DNA from: Thamnaconus septentrionalis | Taxonomy: Eukaryota; Chordata; Actinopteri; Tetraodontiformes; Monacanthidae | Assembly (NCBI GenBank): GCA_009823395.1 | Contig: CM020501.1 | Coordinates: 5,843,861 to 5,907,860, forward strand | Direction: 5' to 3' | Length of the DNA: 64,000 nt | Shown here: one piece after another, positions 38,386 through 49,734 of the stretch | How positions within the stretch are numbered: the stretch's first letter is position 1 | Layout of the letters: the number at the start of each line of letters is the position of its first letter | Notes under the pieces: generated by a model | Databases searched by the model: none | Seen by the model: the letters and a program-made list of their open reading frames with translations, nothing else | What the model was told of the DNA's origin: nothing | Made by a program: the position numbers and the translations under genes

Positions 38386-39652
38386 CTTCGTGGAGGAGGG
38401 CGCCTTCGACAGGTTAAGGCGGGTCAAGGAGTTGGACCTGAGCAGCAATCGCATCGAGAGTCTACCCAACGGCACTTTCAGGCCACTCCCAAACCTGCGC
38501 ATCCTGGACCTCTCCTACAACAGGCTACAGGCACTCGAGCCCGACCTGTTCCACGGCCTTAGGAAGCTCACCAATTTGCATTTGCGCTACAACGCTCTCA
38601 AGTTTGTGCCAGTGCGGATTTTCCAAGACTGCCGGAGCATGCAGTTCCTCGACTTGGGATACAACCAGCTGCAGAGCTTGGCCAGAAACTCCTTTGCCGG
38701 CCTCTTCAAGTTGACCGAGTTGCATCTGGAGCACAACGAACTGGTCAAAGTCAACCTAGCCCACTTCCCGCGCCTCATCTCCTTACGCACCCTGTACATG
38801 CACAACAATCGGGCCACGATTGTCGTCAACACGCTCGAGTGGACGTGGCACTTTTTGGAAAAGATTGACCTGTCCGCCAACGAGATCGAGTACATCGAGC
38901 CGCACGTCTTCGAGAGCACGCCCAACCTGAAGACACTGATGCTGGACTCCAACCGCTTGACGTACGTGGACCAGCAGATCCTGGATGCGTGGTCCTCCCT
39001 GGAGAGCATCACCCTGGCCGGGAACGATTGGGAGTGCAGTCGCAACGTGTGTGCCTTGGCCTCTTGGCTGAGCGCCTTCCGAGGCCAACGCGACAATTCC
39101 CTGCAGTGCTCCAGCCCCGACACCGCGCAGGGTGAGGACGTGCTGGACGCCGTCTATGCTTTTCAGCTGTGTGAAGATCCCCCAGTGGAGATAACGACAG
39201 CGGGCCTGTACGCCTCTACCAGGGACCTGGCGCACGGCGGCTCCGTTTTCCTGGGCCCGTTCACCCCCAACCCGTACGACGGCGAGGGCAGCGAGGTGGT
39301 CACCAGCTCCTTCACGGTGACCATGGGCCACGACGACCTGGAGAGCACCATGCAGATCCACAAGGTTGTGACGGGGACCATGGCGCTGATCTTTTCCTTT
39401 CTCATTCTCGTCCTCATGCTGTACGTGGCATGGAAATGCTTTCCTGCTGGGATAAGGCACCTGAGGCAGTGCTTCAGCAGTCAACGCCGTAAGCAGAAGC
39501 AAAAGCAAAGCATGCAGCAGATGGCTACAATCTCCACGCCGGAGTACTATGTTGACTATAAGCCCAATCACATCGAGGGAGCGCTGGTAATCATCAATGA
39601 ATATGGCTCTTGCACTTGCCAACAGCAACCTTCACGGGAGTGTGAGGTGTGA
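38081..39652 (+). CDS. lrrtm1: Leucine-rich repeat transmembrane neuronal protein 1 (LRRTM1)
   Basis: Single-exon CDS of 523 codons, against about 522 in mammalian LRRTM1. LRRTMs are type I postsynaptic adhesion proteins that bind presynaptic neurexins and organise excitatory synapses. Seen: N-terminal signal segment (residues about 1-37, hydrophobic core 18-36); LRRNT cysteines C39, C43, C45, C52; about ten LRRs (69-315), e.g. [20 protein letters not shown] cysteines C319, C324, C343, C364; acidic, Ser/Thr-rich stalk (365-425); transmembrane helix about 431-453; basic RRKQKQKQ; tail with [20 protein letters not shown] and C-terminal ECEV, the LRRTM PSD-95-binding type end. N-glycosylation sequons at N56, N63, N76 and N130. 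The MDFLL start, the stretch [12 protein letters not shown] and the RECEV end fit LRRTM1 rather than LRRTM2/3/4. The MDFLL start matches the mammalian N-terminus, so I chose 38081 although its context is weak (C at -3, G at +4). No frameshift. Nested antisense to ctnna2. Assignment rests on remembered family sequences, not a search. Confidence 0.97.
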   Translation: MDFLLIGLYLKWPLKKPPGLILCALGIFLRTVPLVEGVCPRLCRCDSKLLYCEGLNLTDIPRNLSSAMGLSMRENNLTELRDGQLAGLSQLTWLYLDHNNIDFVEEGAFDRLRRVKELDLSSNRIESLPNGTFRPLPNLRILDLSYNRLQALEPDLFHGLRKLTNLHLRYNALKFVPVRIFQDCRSMQFLDLGYNQLQSLARNSFAGLFKLTELHLEHNELVKVNLAHFPRLISLRTLYMHNNRATIVVNTLEWTWHFLEKIDLSANEIEYIEPHVFESTPNLKTLMLDSNRLTYVDQQILDAWSSLESITLAGNDWECSRNVCALASWLSAFRGQRDNSLQCSSPDTAQGEDVLDAVYAFQLCEDPPVEITTAGLYASTRDLAHGGSVFLGPFTPNPYDGEGSEVVTSSFTVTMGHDDLESTMQIHKVVTGTMALIFSFLILVLMLYVAWKCFPAGIRHLRQCFSSQRRKQKQKQSMQQMATISTPEYYVDYKPNHIEGALVIINEYGSCTCQQQPSRECEV

Positions 39653-40186
39653 CCCCACCCCCTACTCTCCCACCCTCCTTTGTGAATACATCCCTACCTG
39701 TGGTTACCAGGAAATACAGCAAATCCCTTTTTGGAAACACTTGTGAGAGGGAATATTTTAGGACTAAAGGAATGGAAGTATATTTTGAACACTTTTTTTT
39801 TTCTTTTTAAACACAGCGTCTCACTGTGAAAAGGAAGGAGTGTGCTTTCTGCAACTGACTGTATTGCGGTGGATTTACTGCTTTCTGCTGCTGACTTGTG
39901 ACCGCGAGGCATTTGGGAGCCATGACTCATGGACCTGTTGATATTTTACAGAAACACGGAGACGAATACATTGTGAGCACTGAAGCTGTTCCTCTCTTGT
40001 ATGGATATTTGAGCTTTAATGTGTCTTTCTACATCAGGATATTTAATTATTGTTTCAAAATGAACTGTGGACAAGAAAGAAGAGGGAGGGATGGGGGACC
40101 CCTAAGGATTTGTATTATAGTGAACACAACGTTTGAAAAGCATTCAAAAGATGAAAAAAGCTGTTAAAGTTTGATTTAAATGAAAA

Positions 40187-40197
40187 AATAAAATAAA
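40187..40197 (+). terminator. lrrtm1: Polyadenylation signals AATAAA x2 (lrrtm1)
   Basis: Two overlapping AATAAA hexamers about 535 nt after the stop codon. Confidence 0.5.
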
Positions 40198-40297
40198 AAA
40201 GAGTCTGTAATATATGTTAAAAGATACAAGTGCAAGTGTGGGCAAAAAAAGAGATCCAAGATATCTATTTCTTTTGTAAACCACAACAAAATGTTTA

Positions 40298-40307
40298 AAT
40301 AAATAAA
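40298..40307 (+). terminator. lrrtm1: Polyadenylation signals AATAAATAAA (lrrtm1, distal)
   Basis: Tandem AATAAA hexamers about 645 nt after the stop codon, an alternative 3' end. Confidence 0.4.
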
Positions 40308-41050
40308 TTCCTATTTACAGTAAACTCATTTGTATGTGAGACGCTGTCAGAAGGGAAGAATGACAATATCCGCAGTCTCTGTGCTCACTGACTGTAGAGC
40401 CATGCCTCTGCAGTGTATCAGACCAAAAAAAAAAGAAGAATCGGATGAAATACAGAAGAAAAATGCTATTCATAAATACGTAGTAATATAAAGGGACAGA
40501 GGGGTATGTGCATTTCATCTCCAATGTAAAATCCATGGTGTGACTTTTAGATCTCTGTTTTGATTCTCATATTTGTTGTGTTATCATTCACTGTGTTGGC
40601 TCGCTATCCGTGTACTTTCCTTGCCATTGCATATCTGAGCAAAAGGGTGATCTGTGGTCTCTTCTTTTAAAACCAGCTACCATATTTTCATACGATTATG
40701 CCACTCTGTGTGTACCAACTAAGTAAAGTGAGCAGAGTCTCAAAGATTCAAAGCTATGCCTCTCATTACCTCGCACTCATTGGCTTCTATGGGAGTGACG
40801 CCTCGTTCCGCTGACTCTAGCACACTAAAAATGATCAATCATCGATTTGAAAGAAATCTTTCAGCAGCTTAAAGGAAGACTTTTTGCACATTAAATATTA
40901 TTTACTGTGTTTTTGTGTGATGTAAAATGTTTGTTGAATACAAGGCCATTCTGAGGTGTATATAAATAACCTTCTTACCCTGGTGTTCATTGTGTAAATT
41001 AGTACACTGACAGATGTTCTGTTTCCTGGGTTCTTTGACATGATCAGTAT

Positions 41051-41091
41051 GGTGTGTGTGTGTGTGTGTTTGTGTGTGCGTGTGTGTGTGT
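41051..41091. repeat. (TG)n microsatellite
   Basis: TG run with one TTTG and one CG interruption. Confidence 0.9.
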
Positions 41092-41094
41092 AGA

Positions 41095-44090
41095 GGGGCT
41101 TGACAAGGATAGTATCGGCAGCAGAAAGAGGGAACAGACTGCTCTCTAGTGTGCATCTCCTCATACTGTGGCTGCATCATACATACCCAGCTTGGGTCAC
41201 ATCAACACACTGAAATTCCCGTGTCTTTTCTTTCAAAAAAAAAAAGGAGGTGGGATCCATGCATCAATTTGACTTTGTTTTGTCATTTTTTGCGTTACAT
41301 TAAGATAATGTTTACAACTTGTAAGTCCGAAGGAATAAAATGTTTTAAAGAAACGTTCTTACAGTCATTAAATAATTGGCACCGGGTTCATCTACTGCTA
41401 TCTAGCTACCTTTTTGGCCAGCTTTTTTCATAACTGTTTGGTGATACTTTGATTTTGAATGTTCATGACAGAGTTCCAGTGTCTCTTCATAGAAAATTAA
41501 GCACATACTTGTAAGATTAAATGTCCTTCAGTAAACTGTAGTTTTCCTGAAATCCAATATTTTTGTGTTAGTTTTCAGAATTATAAAAAGAAGTTCTGAT
41601 CTATCAAGCGAGGCACAGAACATACAGACCAAAGCAGCTGTGTTTCAACCACGGAGTCGGAATAATCGTTGATTATTTATTTCTTCATTTTCTTTTCTGG
41701 AAGTATGATGGGGTGGACATGATTTGCACTGTACTGCTATGACTTCATAAGCCATTTATATAAGATGTCGAAAAATCTTACTCTCAACCTGAAACTAACC
41801 ACACATGACTGAAACGTTAAAAGGGGCAATGCATCAATCAAAAGCAAGATCAAAAGTTTGAGCAGCTGGCTCGTGTATACTACTAGTATGTATACTTTTC
41901 AAATTATTTATGTACTTTTTTATTTTCTTTATGAAGTAATTGGGTGATTACCATGGCTGAACAACCTAATTAATACTTTTCAGGCACAGTGTGTAGTTTT
42001 GAATAATAATCGCAACACGCCCTCAGGTTACTTTACCATGGACACATTTTGGAAGGCGATAATGGCCTCAGTTGTCATATGCAGATTTATGTTCCACGTC
42101 TTGTTTATGGAACCAAGGGCATCCCACGTTTAGACTCAACATTGCTATTAATCAAGCCCGGCCGTCGCATTTCGAATTCAGGCGATAACAGTAGGAACGA
42201 CAGGGTTTTTATAAACTAAGCAATAATGTATTCATCTTTGGAAAATCCATTGCCTCTTTTTGACTTTTTTTTCCCAATCTTTCTCAGTTACCTTCACATG
42301 AAAGGGCTGGCTGAATTTAAGGTTACGAGGCTTCATTTGTATAAATATTAGATGATGCCTGGCATAGAGGCCAGGCCTGGCACTGCTATTGATTTCACTT
42401 CACTGTTCTGTGGAACAAGCAACCAGTGCCAAAGGTGGTGAAAAAGACTCCTAAATAATTCAAAACCCTCGTGTCCTGTGGGCTGACATTAAACTCCTTT
42501 AAACTCATTTTCATCTCTACTTTCCTTAAACCTCTACCACTTTCTCTCTCTCTCTCTCTCACTCCCTTCACCCCATGCCCCCCCCAACCTCTTTGTCTCC
42601 TGCTGACTGCGAAAATCCCTCCATAAATGTTGAGAAAACGTCAGCTCATCTGTCTGACAATAGATCAAATCTCTGCTTGACCTGAGCCCTGAGGGTGATC
42701 ATTCTCTGAGGGGAAATATGCGCCCTGAGACAGCAGCCATTGGAAATGCCTGGGATTATGATGCTGAGTGGGGATCAGCATCGATTAGAGGTTACCGCAG
42801 AGATCCGAGTGATAAAAAATTGCTCTCATTCTACTTTTGTATGTTGATGACCGTGTACGAGCCTAATTTTTTTGCCTCGTATAGAAAGAATAACCGATTC
42901 AGACTGAGAACTGGCTGACAAGGTGATTTTTTTTTTTTCTCCTGTCATCGACAGATTGGGGCTGAGGTTCGGTTTCTCTGAGGAGGCTGTTTGGCAGGAG
43001 AGCATGACGCTTGTTCCCCATGTCAAGTTGCTGAGGCTCTTAAAGAGGGGGTGAAAGATGAGCCATGGATTCAAGCAGCTTGCTGCTAATTTGGTTGTGA
43101 ACAGACACGAGATAAAGGGATATTGATATATTCTGGGATTTGCTGCGTGCAATCTGCGACAAGAGAGCCTGGACTTCAGGATGGACTGATGGTGCTTCAT
43201 AATTAGAGGCCGCGGCAGTGGGGGGGTGCGCGCGTTTCTGGGCTCCGTAAATGCAATCGGTGTGAATATGCAAGCGGGCGTTGGAGAGAAGCGGAGCTTG
43301 TGCTTTTTTTTTATCTGCGGCTCTCTGAACTTGTGCAGGGGCGTTTGCATGTGAGTGACATCACTCGGCAGGCCGTAAAGAAGGAGTGTGCGTCACAGCA
43401 TCGGAAGGGAGTGCGGGGGGCCGCGGGCGATGCTCGGCTCAGAGATGCAAACAATTCCTTAAGAAAAAAAAAAAAAAGGAATTAACCCGGCTCTCTGTGA
43501 TGGGTATTGATCGGGCAGCATCCTGCCGTCTCATTGGGAATAGGACTGTGCTGCATAATAAATGCCGAACACCCCCTCATAACTGGATGGAGAGCTAAAT
43601 CACTGGTGGCAGCGTGCACTGCAGTGGGCTGCTAGGAGCTGGCAGTGACTAATGACAATGAGTGGGTGGCTTTCCACTGCTCCTTTTTATCACAGGTGGG
43701 ATATGATGGCGATCGAAATTCCAACCACCGCCAACATTTCCCTTGAACCCCCCAAAAACCCCCCAAAAAATTCAGACGCGTCCCATTTTCGCTCATGCTG
43801 TGAATCCCGCCGCTTTCCTCCTTATCTGAGCCGTAAATGCGGCTTCGCCCGGTGCTACGCGCGACGTCGGTCATGAAAATCCTGACGCTCGTCCGTCGCG
43901 TAAAAGCTCAGGATTAAAGCAAATATGAAAATCCTGCAAGGACGACGTATGGAGAGCGCTTCCATTAGGCGACAGGACCGGGCACAGTTGAACGGCTCCA
44001 CAACGTTCACTGGAGACTGAACGGACGGAGCTGAGACGCACAAAGTACCTGTGGGTCGCCTCAAAAAAAAAAAATGATATTCATTACCCG
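41095..44090. other. ctnna2 intron / lrrtm1 downstream flank, no gene seen
   Basis: AT-rich unique sequence with A/T tracts (41236, 42927, 43467) and a short CT run near 42542. A more GC-rich part (42600-43450) has no recognisable coding content. No transposon recognised. Confidence 0.5.
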
Positions 44091-44119
44091 GGCTAAATCT
44101 CCAGGCAGTCTATAGCGCT

Positions 44120-44400
44120 CGACGCCCACAGCTTCATTTACATGGGCCATTCGCAAGCAACGCTGAATTAATAATAGCGACAGTGGACTCATTATTCCTC
44201 AACTGTGGTATTGTGGGTATAGCAGTGCTTTCTGCCTGGTGAGGTGAGACAGACTGCTTAGAAGCGGGCAGGCTGAATATTCATGACGGGAAGTCACAGA
44301 GTCAGACTCAACTGGAGAATCGCTTATTTTTTGTTATTAGTGGGACAATTACCGTGGGCACTAGAGTGTTTGCAGTGAGCTTCCCGCACACAGGTCGGAG
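44120..44400. promoter_or_regulatory. Possible conserved non-coding element
   Basis: Non-repetitive block with homeodomain-like and octamer-like cores (TGAATTAATAATAGCG, GAATATTCATGACGGG, TTGTTATTAGTGGG, GACAATTACCG). No ORF of note. Texture-based only. Confidence 0.27.
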
Positions 44401-45479
44401 GAGACCAGGTAGTGCTCCGTCTTACATTGAACATAAAGCATTAACCTCGGTCAGTGAGATAATACGTCCCAACAGCTGGGCCTGCATCTGGGGCTGCATG
44501 TAACCGGTCTGGTAACAGATGTGGGTCAGTGCCTGGCATTCTGAGTATTATGCTGAAAGAGGCGACGGCGGCTTTATCCAGGTCTGAATTGTAATTTTGA
44601 ACTCGTCTGTGCTCGTTCGTACCTGCGCAGATTGATTACAGCGTTGGCATAAACCCCCAGAGAGGTCAGGACGTTTATATTTGCAAAGAGCAAATCTTGT
44701 GTTTCTTTTTTTTTCATCATGATGTAACTCACATGTAAAATCATTTGGATGCACACATATAAATTGAGTGGTTCCTCCGTCTGGATTCTGGGTTGTGGCT
44801 GTTATGGAGGCAGTGTACGCAGAGGTAATGCTTGTGAATGCATTGCAATGAATACTTCCCCCGCAGCTTTATCCCCGACAACAACGCACAACACAACTAA
44901 TAGTAGGTACAGCATGAACAAAACAACATTTTTAAATGGGTTAATGGAAAGGGTAATCTGACCATCGTAATGCACTGAAGGAAAAAATAATGCATTAATT
45001 CAACACTGCCAGCCATTGGAAGAGATTTAGTGAAATCCACCTTAGTCCCTACTGCTGCTGCTTTGGAGAGCAACTTATATCAATAAGCATAAGAAACATT
45101 TAGGGCTTTTCTACGTGAAAGAGCTAGTATGTGTGCAGATCGTACTTCATTGTTAAGATCTAGTAACTGAAAAAAAAAAAAAAATTAAAGGAAAGAGCCC
45201 ATGTTGTGTAATGTGTTTGCTTTGAGTCACAGCTGAACTAAACTGATTTATGCAAAATGGGTCATCAGACAACGGCATCATGTTCTATTATGCCAAGACA
45301 GATCGCCTCAAATAAAACTGAATCCTGAGCAGCGCAGTGATTTAGTGCTGCACTGCAAGCCCGAGGAGATACTTACTGAATACAAAGTTAATGCAGGTTA
45401 AAGGAAATAAAAATAGACGGCATTCATCATTTCCCACTTATCTGATCAGTGTCAGGATGAATAAACGCTATTCACCAAA

Positions 45480-45720
45480 TTCTCCGTACTTGCGCTCTCT
45501 TCCCCGTGTCTGAGCGGGGCAGTTTGGCATCTCACCAACGGCCAATGAGAACGCCGGCATGAAATGGCTTCGCCCCATTCTCCGTGTGTCAGCCAAACAA
45601 AGGGAATAGCCTCGCCGTTTAAAAAAACCTTGCACTAAATTGCATCCGCGGCGCAGCCAGTGCTTAAGATGCAATTTTGGTAAACATCCTTTGCAGAGAC
45701 AGTAGCTGCACGCCAAACAA
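45480..45720. promoter_or_regulatory. Unique GC-balanced block beside the splice-like site; possible regulatory element
   Basis: Non-repetitive. Contains an inverted pair of CCAAT-type motifs (CGGCCAATGAG), GCCGGC and CCGCGGCGC. It adjoins the candidate recursive splice site on the minus-strand downstream side. An 82-codon minus-strand frame here has no recognised similarity. Confidence 0.25.
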
Positions 45721-45748
45721 GGCTTCGAAATAAATAGAAGAAGGGTGG

Positions 45749-45820
45749 ACTTACCTGTCAGAGCAGAAGCGGCGCAAAGAGGAGAGAAAAGGGGAGAGAA
45801 AAAGGAGATTGTGGTTAGTG
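45749..45820 (-). promoter_or_regulatory. Candidate recursive splice site in ctnna2 long intron
   Basis: On the ctnna2 (minus) strand the order is: CACTAACCAC, with a perfect branch-point-like CTAAC at 45814-45818; then about 35 nt almost pure pyrimidine (45776-45809, complement); then CTGACAG joined directly to GTAAGT, junction between 45755 and 45754. No AG dinucleotide occurs between branch point and acceptor. A strong 3' splice site fused to a consensus 5' splice site is the definition of a recursive (zero-length-exon) splice site, as found in very long introns of neuronal genes. The alternative is the donor of an unrecognised exon. Function is inferred. Confidence 0.45.
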
Positions 45821-45829
45821 GAAATCCAC

Positions 45830-48800
45830 CCAGAGAGATGGCGCATCAGCAAGAGGAAGATCAAACATTGTGAACAAACATCAACTTAGATGTGTTGAAA
45901 TGTTTTTTTATGAATATAAATATTATTATGATTTGAGGCAAAACAAAAAAAATGGGCACTGCACATGAAAACAGTTGAGAAGTGTGAGAGGCTGCAGTGA
46001 GATTAGCGGGCTCGTGGCAGCAGACAGTTTTTTGTGTGTGTTTGGATGGCGACAACCACACATTCTGCAGTGTCACAGCTGCTGACGGGCGCCGTGTTCA
46101 CTGTCTCATTTGCGACATACATCTACAGCCAAAAAAAGGGGAGTTGGGAGGGGTATGGTGGTGGGGGGGGCGGTATAAGGGCTGAAAGCCAACAGACAGT
46201 GGGTGGCTGACGGGCTAAGCAGTGAGCAGCAGACACTTAAAGGGCCAGTTCACTCATCCAGCCACGCTGCACTTCAAGTCACTGCAAGTCTGTTCTGCTG
46301 TGCTGTGTAAGTTGATGCTTCCATGTCCTCAATAGAGTCCCACTTGGTTATTGGGTGTGGCTAAATGTGTTTATATACATTCATAAATATGTAAATAAGA
46401 AAAGAAAAATCTTTTTTTTTAAAAAACATCTATCAGCACTATGTGAAGGGTTTGAAAAGAATCAACTCCACATATGGCAGCTTTTTTGTCAACAGCAACT
46501 CAAATGGTGGTATTGGAGCAGGGCTATAATCTGGTGTTATTAAGAAGCATTCCAAAGGCACGCAATCACCAACACATAGACTGTATTGACGTTAAATAAA
46601 TCGATTGTCTGACACTGAAGGCAGCGCCGGGAGAAATCTCCTGAATCTGCCAGAGTCAGTCATCCGCGGAAAAAAGCAAACTAGTCAGAGACGTCGCAAG
46701 CAGGTTTAGAAGTGATGAGTTTCATTGGTTTGGTATCAGTGTATGCAATGAGATGAGCTTTTAGAAATATTTAAATCATCATGATTTAATTCATGTTGTA
46801 AACTTCAGGCTGACTTATAACTTAGAATCTAACAGCTCAACACCAAGCCACAAATCAGCTGTGGAGCCAATCAGGCACGTGCAGACTGTAATCGAGGCTC
46901 AACCAAATGTGCTTACTGGTATTTCGACAACATTGCGACGTGCAAAGTGGTGCTGTACAAATTCAGAATTCTGAATGTTGGAAACATTTTGTGATGAAAC
47001 GCGGATGTTTCATTCCTTATGGAGCAAATCCTCCTGCTGCCGGAAAGAAAATGGCAGTTGCGCCAGAGAAGAATCTTTCTTGGGCTGCATATAGCAGTAA
47101 CCTAGAACAGCCAGTGTCTGGAGGTTGTTCTGCTTTATTATTTTTGAACAGGGACAACACAGCTTTTAGTTGCTGAGTTTGCCATGCAGTTGCTGTCACC
47201 GTGGTTACCACTTGTTTACCACGGTAACAAGCGTCTTGTCCGACTGACATTGTAAAAAGCTGTTGGAACGCGCAGCCTTATGTCAAAGGCACAACATGCT
47301 TTTATTTTTTTTTTTTGCCATTTTGAGTAAGCGCAGTATTTATTTAAACCCAGTCCAACCCAGTCTTTCACCAGTCGTGCTTGACGACGTGATGGTAAGG
47401 ATGACACGATGCATGCAGGTAGCCTGGAACCCAGTCACAGTGGAACCCAGTCACAGTGGAACCCAGTCACAGGTCGCCAAACACACCGTCTAACCCGCTT
47501 TGAACTGCAGTACAAGCCGAGACCTGAGCAGCTTCAGGTCTGACGTCAGCGTTTCTTTGAAGCCGCAGATATTCTAGGTCTCGTGTGGGCAACGGTGCCT
47601 TTTTTCCCTCCTTCCCCACATTGTGCAACTCTGGTGTGAAAGAGATTTAATAAAGGCAAAGGCCTGACTGACCTTTTCCTTCTTACTTATCAAACTCATT
47701 AGGCGTCATAACCACTTGCTGCACCGCGGTGTGGACTGAGCATCTAAAAATACACAGTTACGATGAAAGTCGTCTCTGCCGTTCAAAATTGAAAACCTCA
47801 CCAGCTTCCATTGCAGCTGCAGAGTTTCACCTAATTATGGCGAAAAGAGCCTTCTAACATTTGCACATATTTTATCGCTATTACTGAACAGGACCCCCTC
47901 TCCACCACCACCACCACCACCACACACACACACGAACCTGCGCCTCGCTGTGAGACAACAGTGCTAAGCTTTGCACCACCATATTGCATTCAGCAAAAAT
48001 AATAATAATAAAAAAATAATAAAAACCCTTTGAATTTGGTAGGGCAGTGGTGCCATTCTGTGCTGTCACCATCGAGCCTTTTCCCAAAATCTAAAAGTCG
48101 TGCTCTAAAATGCAAACGGCCAGCTGAGCTGTGGCAGTGACGAGGGGAAGGAAGGAGGGAACGGTTCAGTCAAGGTGCACGTGGAGCCTCGCGCCCGTGA
48201 GGACGGCGGCTCCAACGCAGTTATTAGACCAAATTGTGTTTTGACCGGAAAAAAAAAAACACACCAGCGAAACAACAAGAACATCCAACGTCAAAAGGAA
48301 ATGAAAGGAGATAGAAATCGTCCCCAGCCGCAGCTTTAAAGCATTATTATGATACTGCGCGCGATAAGTGCGCTGCTTTAATATTGACGCCTTCTGTTTG
48401 TCACAGAGTGTCAATGACAATCTGGAATCATTCCAGCAGAGGCATTACAGCCAACACCTTATGGTGGTGCTGGGGGATAAAGCTTGTTGTCCGTGGCCGT
48501 GTGAGTTCTTATTTTTTTTTTTTTTTTCAGACTTTGCATTAGATTACCCGAGGTCAGACTTTGAAAACCCCATTTCGCCGCGAGAGTGACAAATAAAAAG
48601 GGGGTTTAGGGGCGTCTTTACACAGATCAGCCTTTGTGTGCTTTAGCCGCGGCGAACCGCCGATAATCTATTGAGTGTCAACTTCAGCGGCTTTAATTCA
48701 ATCATTCTCATAATCAAAATGGTTGCTCCGAGCCCCTGCTGCGGGAGGGCGGGTGGGGGGGGTGCGTGAGGGGGGCTTAGACATGGTGCTCCGAGAGAGA

Positions 48801-49500
48801 GAGGAGAGAGAGAGAGAGAGAGACATTAAAATGGGTTTGAGCGTGCGATGCCCCCAAAAAGGCGTTTGCTGCGCTCTGCATGCGCCAAGGACGCGCAAGA
48901 GTAAGGTCAGCGTCACACATCCATAGAATACTGAGCGAGTCAGCCTCTCGGCCCGGGATTCCTGGATTCAGCTATTCCTCCCCTGTCCGATGGTAAAATG
49001 TCTGATCATCGTAGATACACTACCCCTGAGGGCCTGCTGCCAAAAAAAAATATATAAAAAAAAAACATCCAGCATGCTGCGAGTCTGAAGTTCAACAAAC
49101 CTGCTCCTGGGAGAACGTACGGACAGTATGTGTAGATACATACAGAAAACCCAAAACGATACTCTATCATTCATATATATATATGCAGTCTATATGTGGG
49201 GCAAATAGGGAACAGAATGTTCTTAAACTCTAAGAGTTTTCTTCCACTGCAGAGGAGGCAAAAAGCGAAAGAAAGAAAAAAAAATATCCACCTTTGATCT
49301 CATTTGATTCAACTGAAAGAGGCGCATTGATGTAGGGCACCTGCACTCCTCCAGTCAGGTGAACACTTTTCAAGCATATATCGACATGCAGGGTGGGCTC
49401 GGCGGATGAAAAGCAAGGTGCCCCGAGTTGCAGATTATGCATACAAAACTTCTCCGGTCTGACGAGGAGCGTTACGAACCAGCACTATCCGTCCGAAAAA
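45830..49500. other. ctnna2 intron, no gene seen
   Basis: Mixed AT-rich intron. Contains a (CCA)n(CA)n run at about 47899-47930, possibly followed by a short degenerate SINE head on the minus strand (47935-47985). Also an AAT run near 48000, homopolymer tracts at 47307, 48248, 48510 and 49046, and a GA run at 48797-48822. No supported coding sequence. Confidence 0.5.
47425..47472. repeat. 16-bp tandem repeat, three perfect copies
   Basis: TGGAACCCAGTCACAG repeated exactly three times. Confidence 0.97.
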
Positions 49501-49519
49501 TAAAAAAAATAAAAAAGAC

Positions 49520-49734
49520 GCCTCGTCCAATCAACCTCTGCTTTCTTCTCGCCGGAACTGAAGTTGTTGATTTCAGCCACTTCCGAAACGTTTAGTGTTA
49601 GGAAGAGACGGCCCGAAAAAAGAAAAAAAAAAGGCGAATACATCGGACGATCCCAGTGTCCTGCAAGCTAGGCTTGCAGGCTAGACTTGCAGGACGCTGG
49701 GCAGACGAGTTTGAGCCGGTTCGCAGATGCAACG
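49520..49734 (+). promoter_or_regulatory. Candidate promoter and first exon, unknown transcript
   Basis: CpG-containing island-like segment with a CCAAT box (49527-49531) and two ETS-type sites (CCGGAACT 49552-49559; CACTTCCG 49578-49585). There is no TATA box. It is followed by about 90-150 nt ending in a near-consensus donor, ACG|GTAAGT (GT at 49735-49736). A strong hairpin lies at 49652-49701. The layout is that of a TATA-less promoter with a short spliced non-coding exon on the + strand, antisense to ctnna2. No downstream exon could be identified. Confidence 0.35.
49652..49701 (+). other. 16-bp stem hairpin
   Basis: Arms CCCAGTGTCCTGCAAG (49652-49667) and CTTGCAGGACGCTGGG (49686-49701) pair along all 16 positions with one U-G wobble; 18-nt loop. 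The loop contains a further copy of CTTGCAGG. Too short for a typical pre-miRNA. Confidence 0.75.

Larger units (their letters stand above)
39653..40310 (+). other. lrrtm1: lrrtm1 3' untranslated region
   Basis: Follows the TGA stop at 39650-39652. AT-rich, with a T-tract at about 39792-39808, no coding content and clustered polyadenylation signals near its end. Later AATAAA sites (e.g. about 41334) could give a longer form. The boundary is an estimate. Confidence 0.55.

Noticed and set aside
38783..39628. 281-codon minus-strand ORF inside lrrtm1
   Set aside because: Antisense shadow of a GC-rich, strongly constrained CDS; no recognised motifs.
47425..47472. CRISPR-like array
   Set aside because: Three perfect 16-bp copies directly adjacent with no spacers: a simple tandem repeat in vertebrate DNA.
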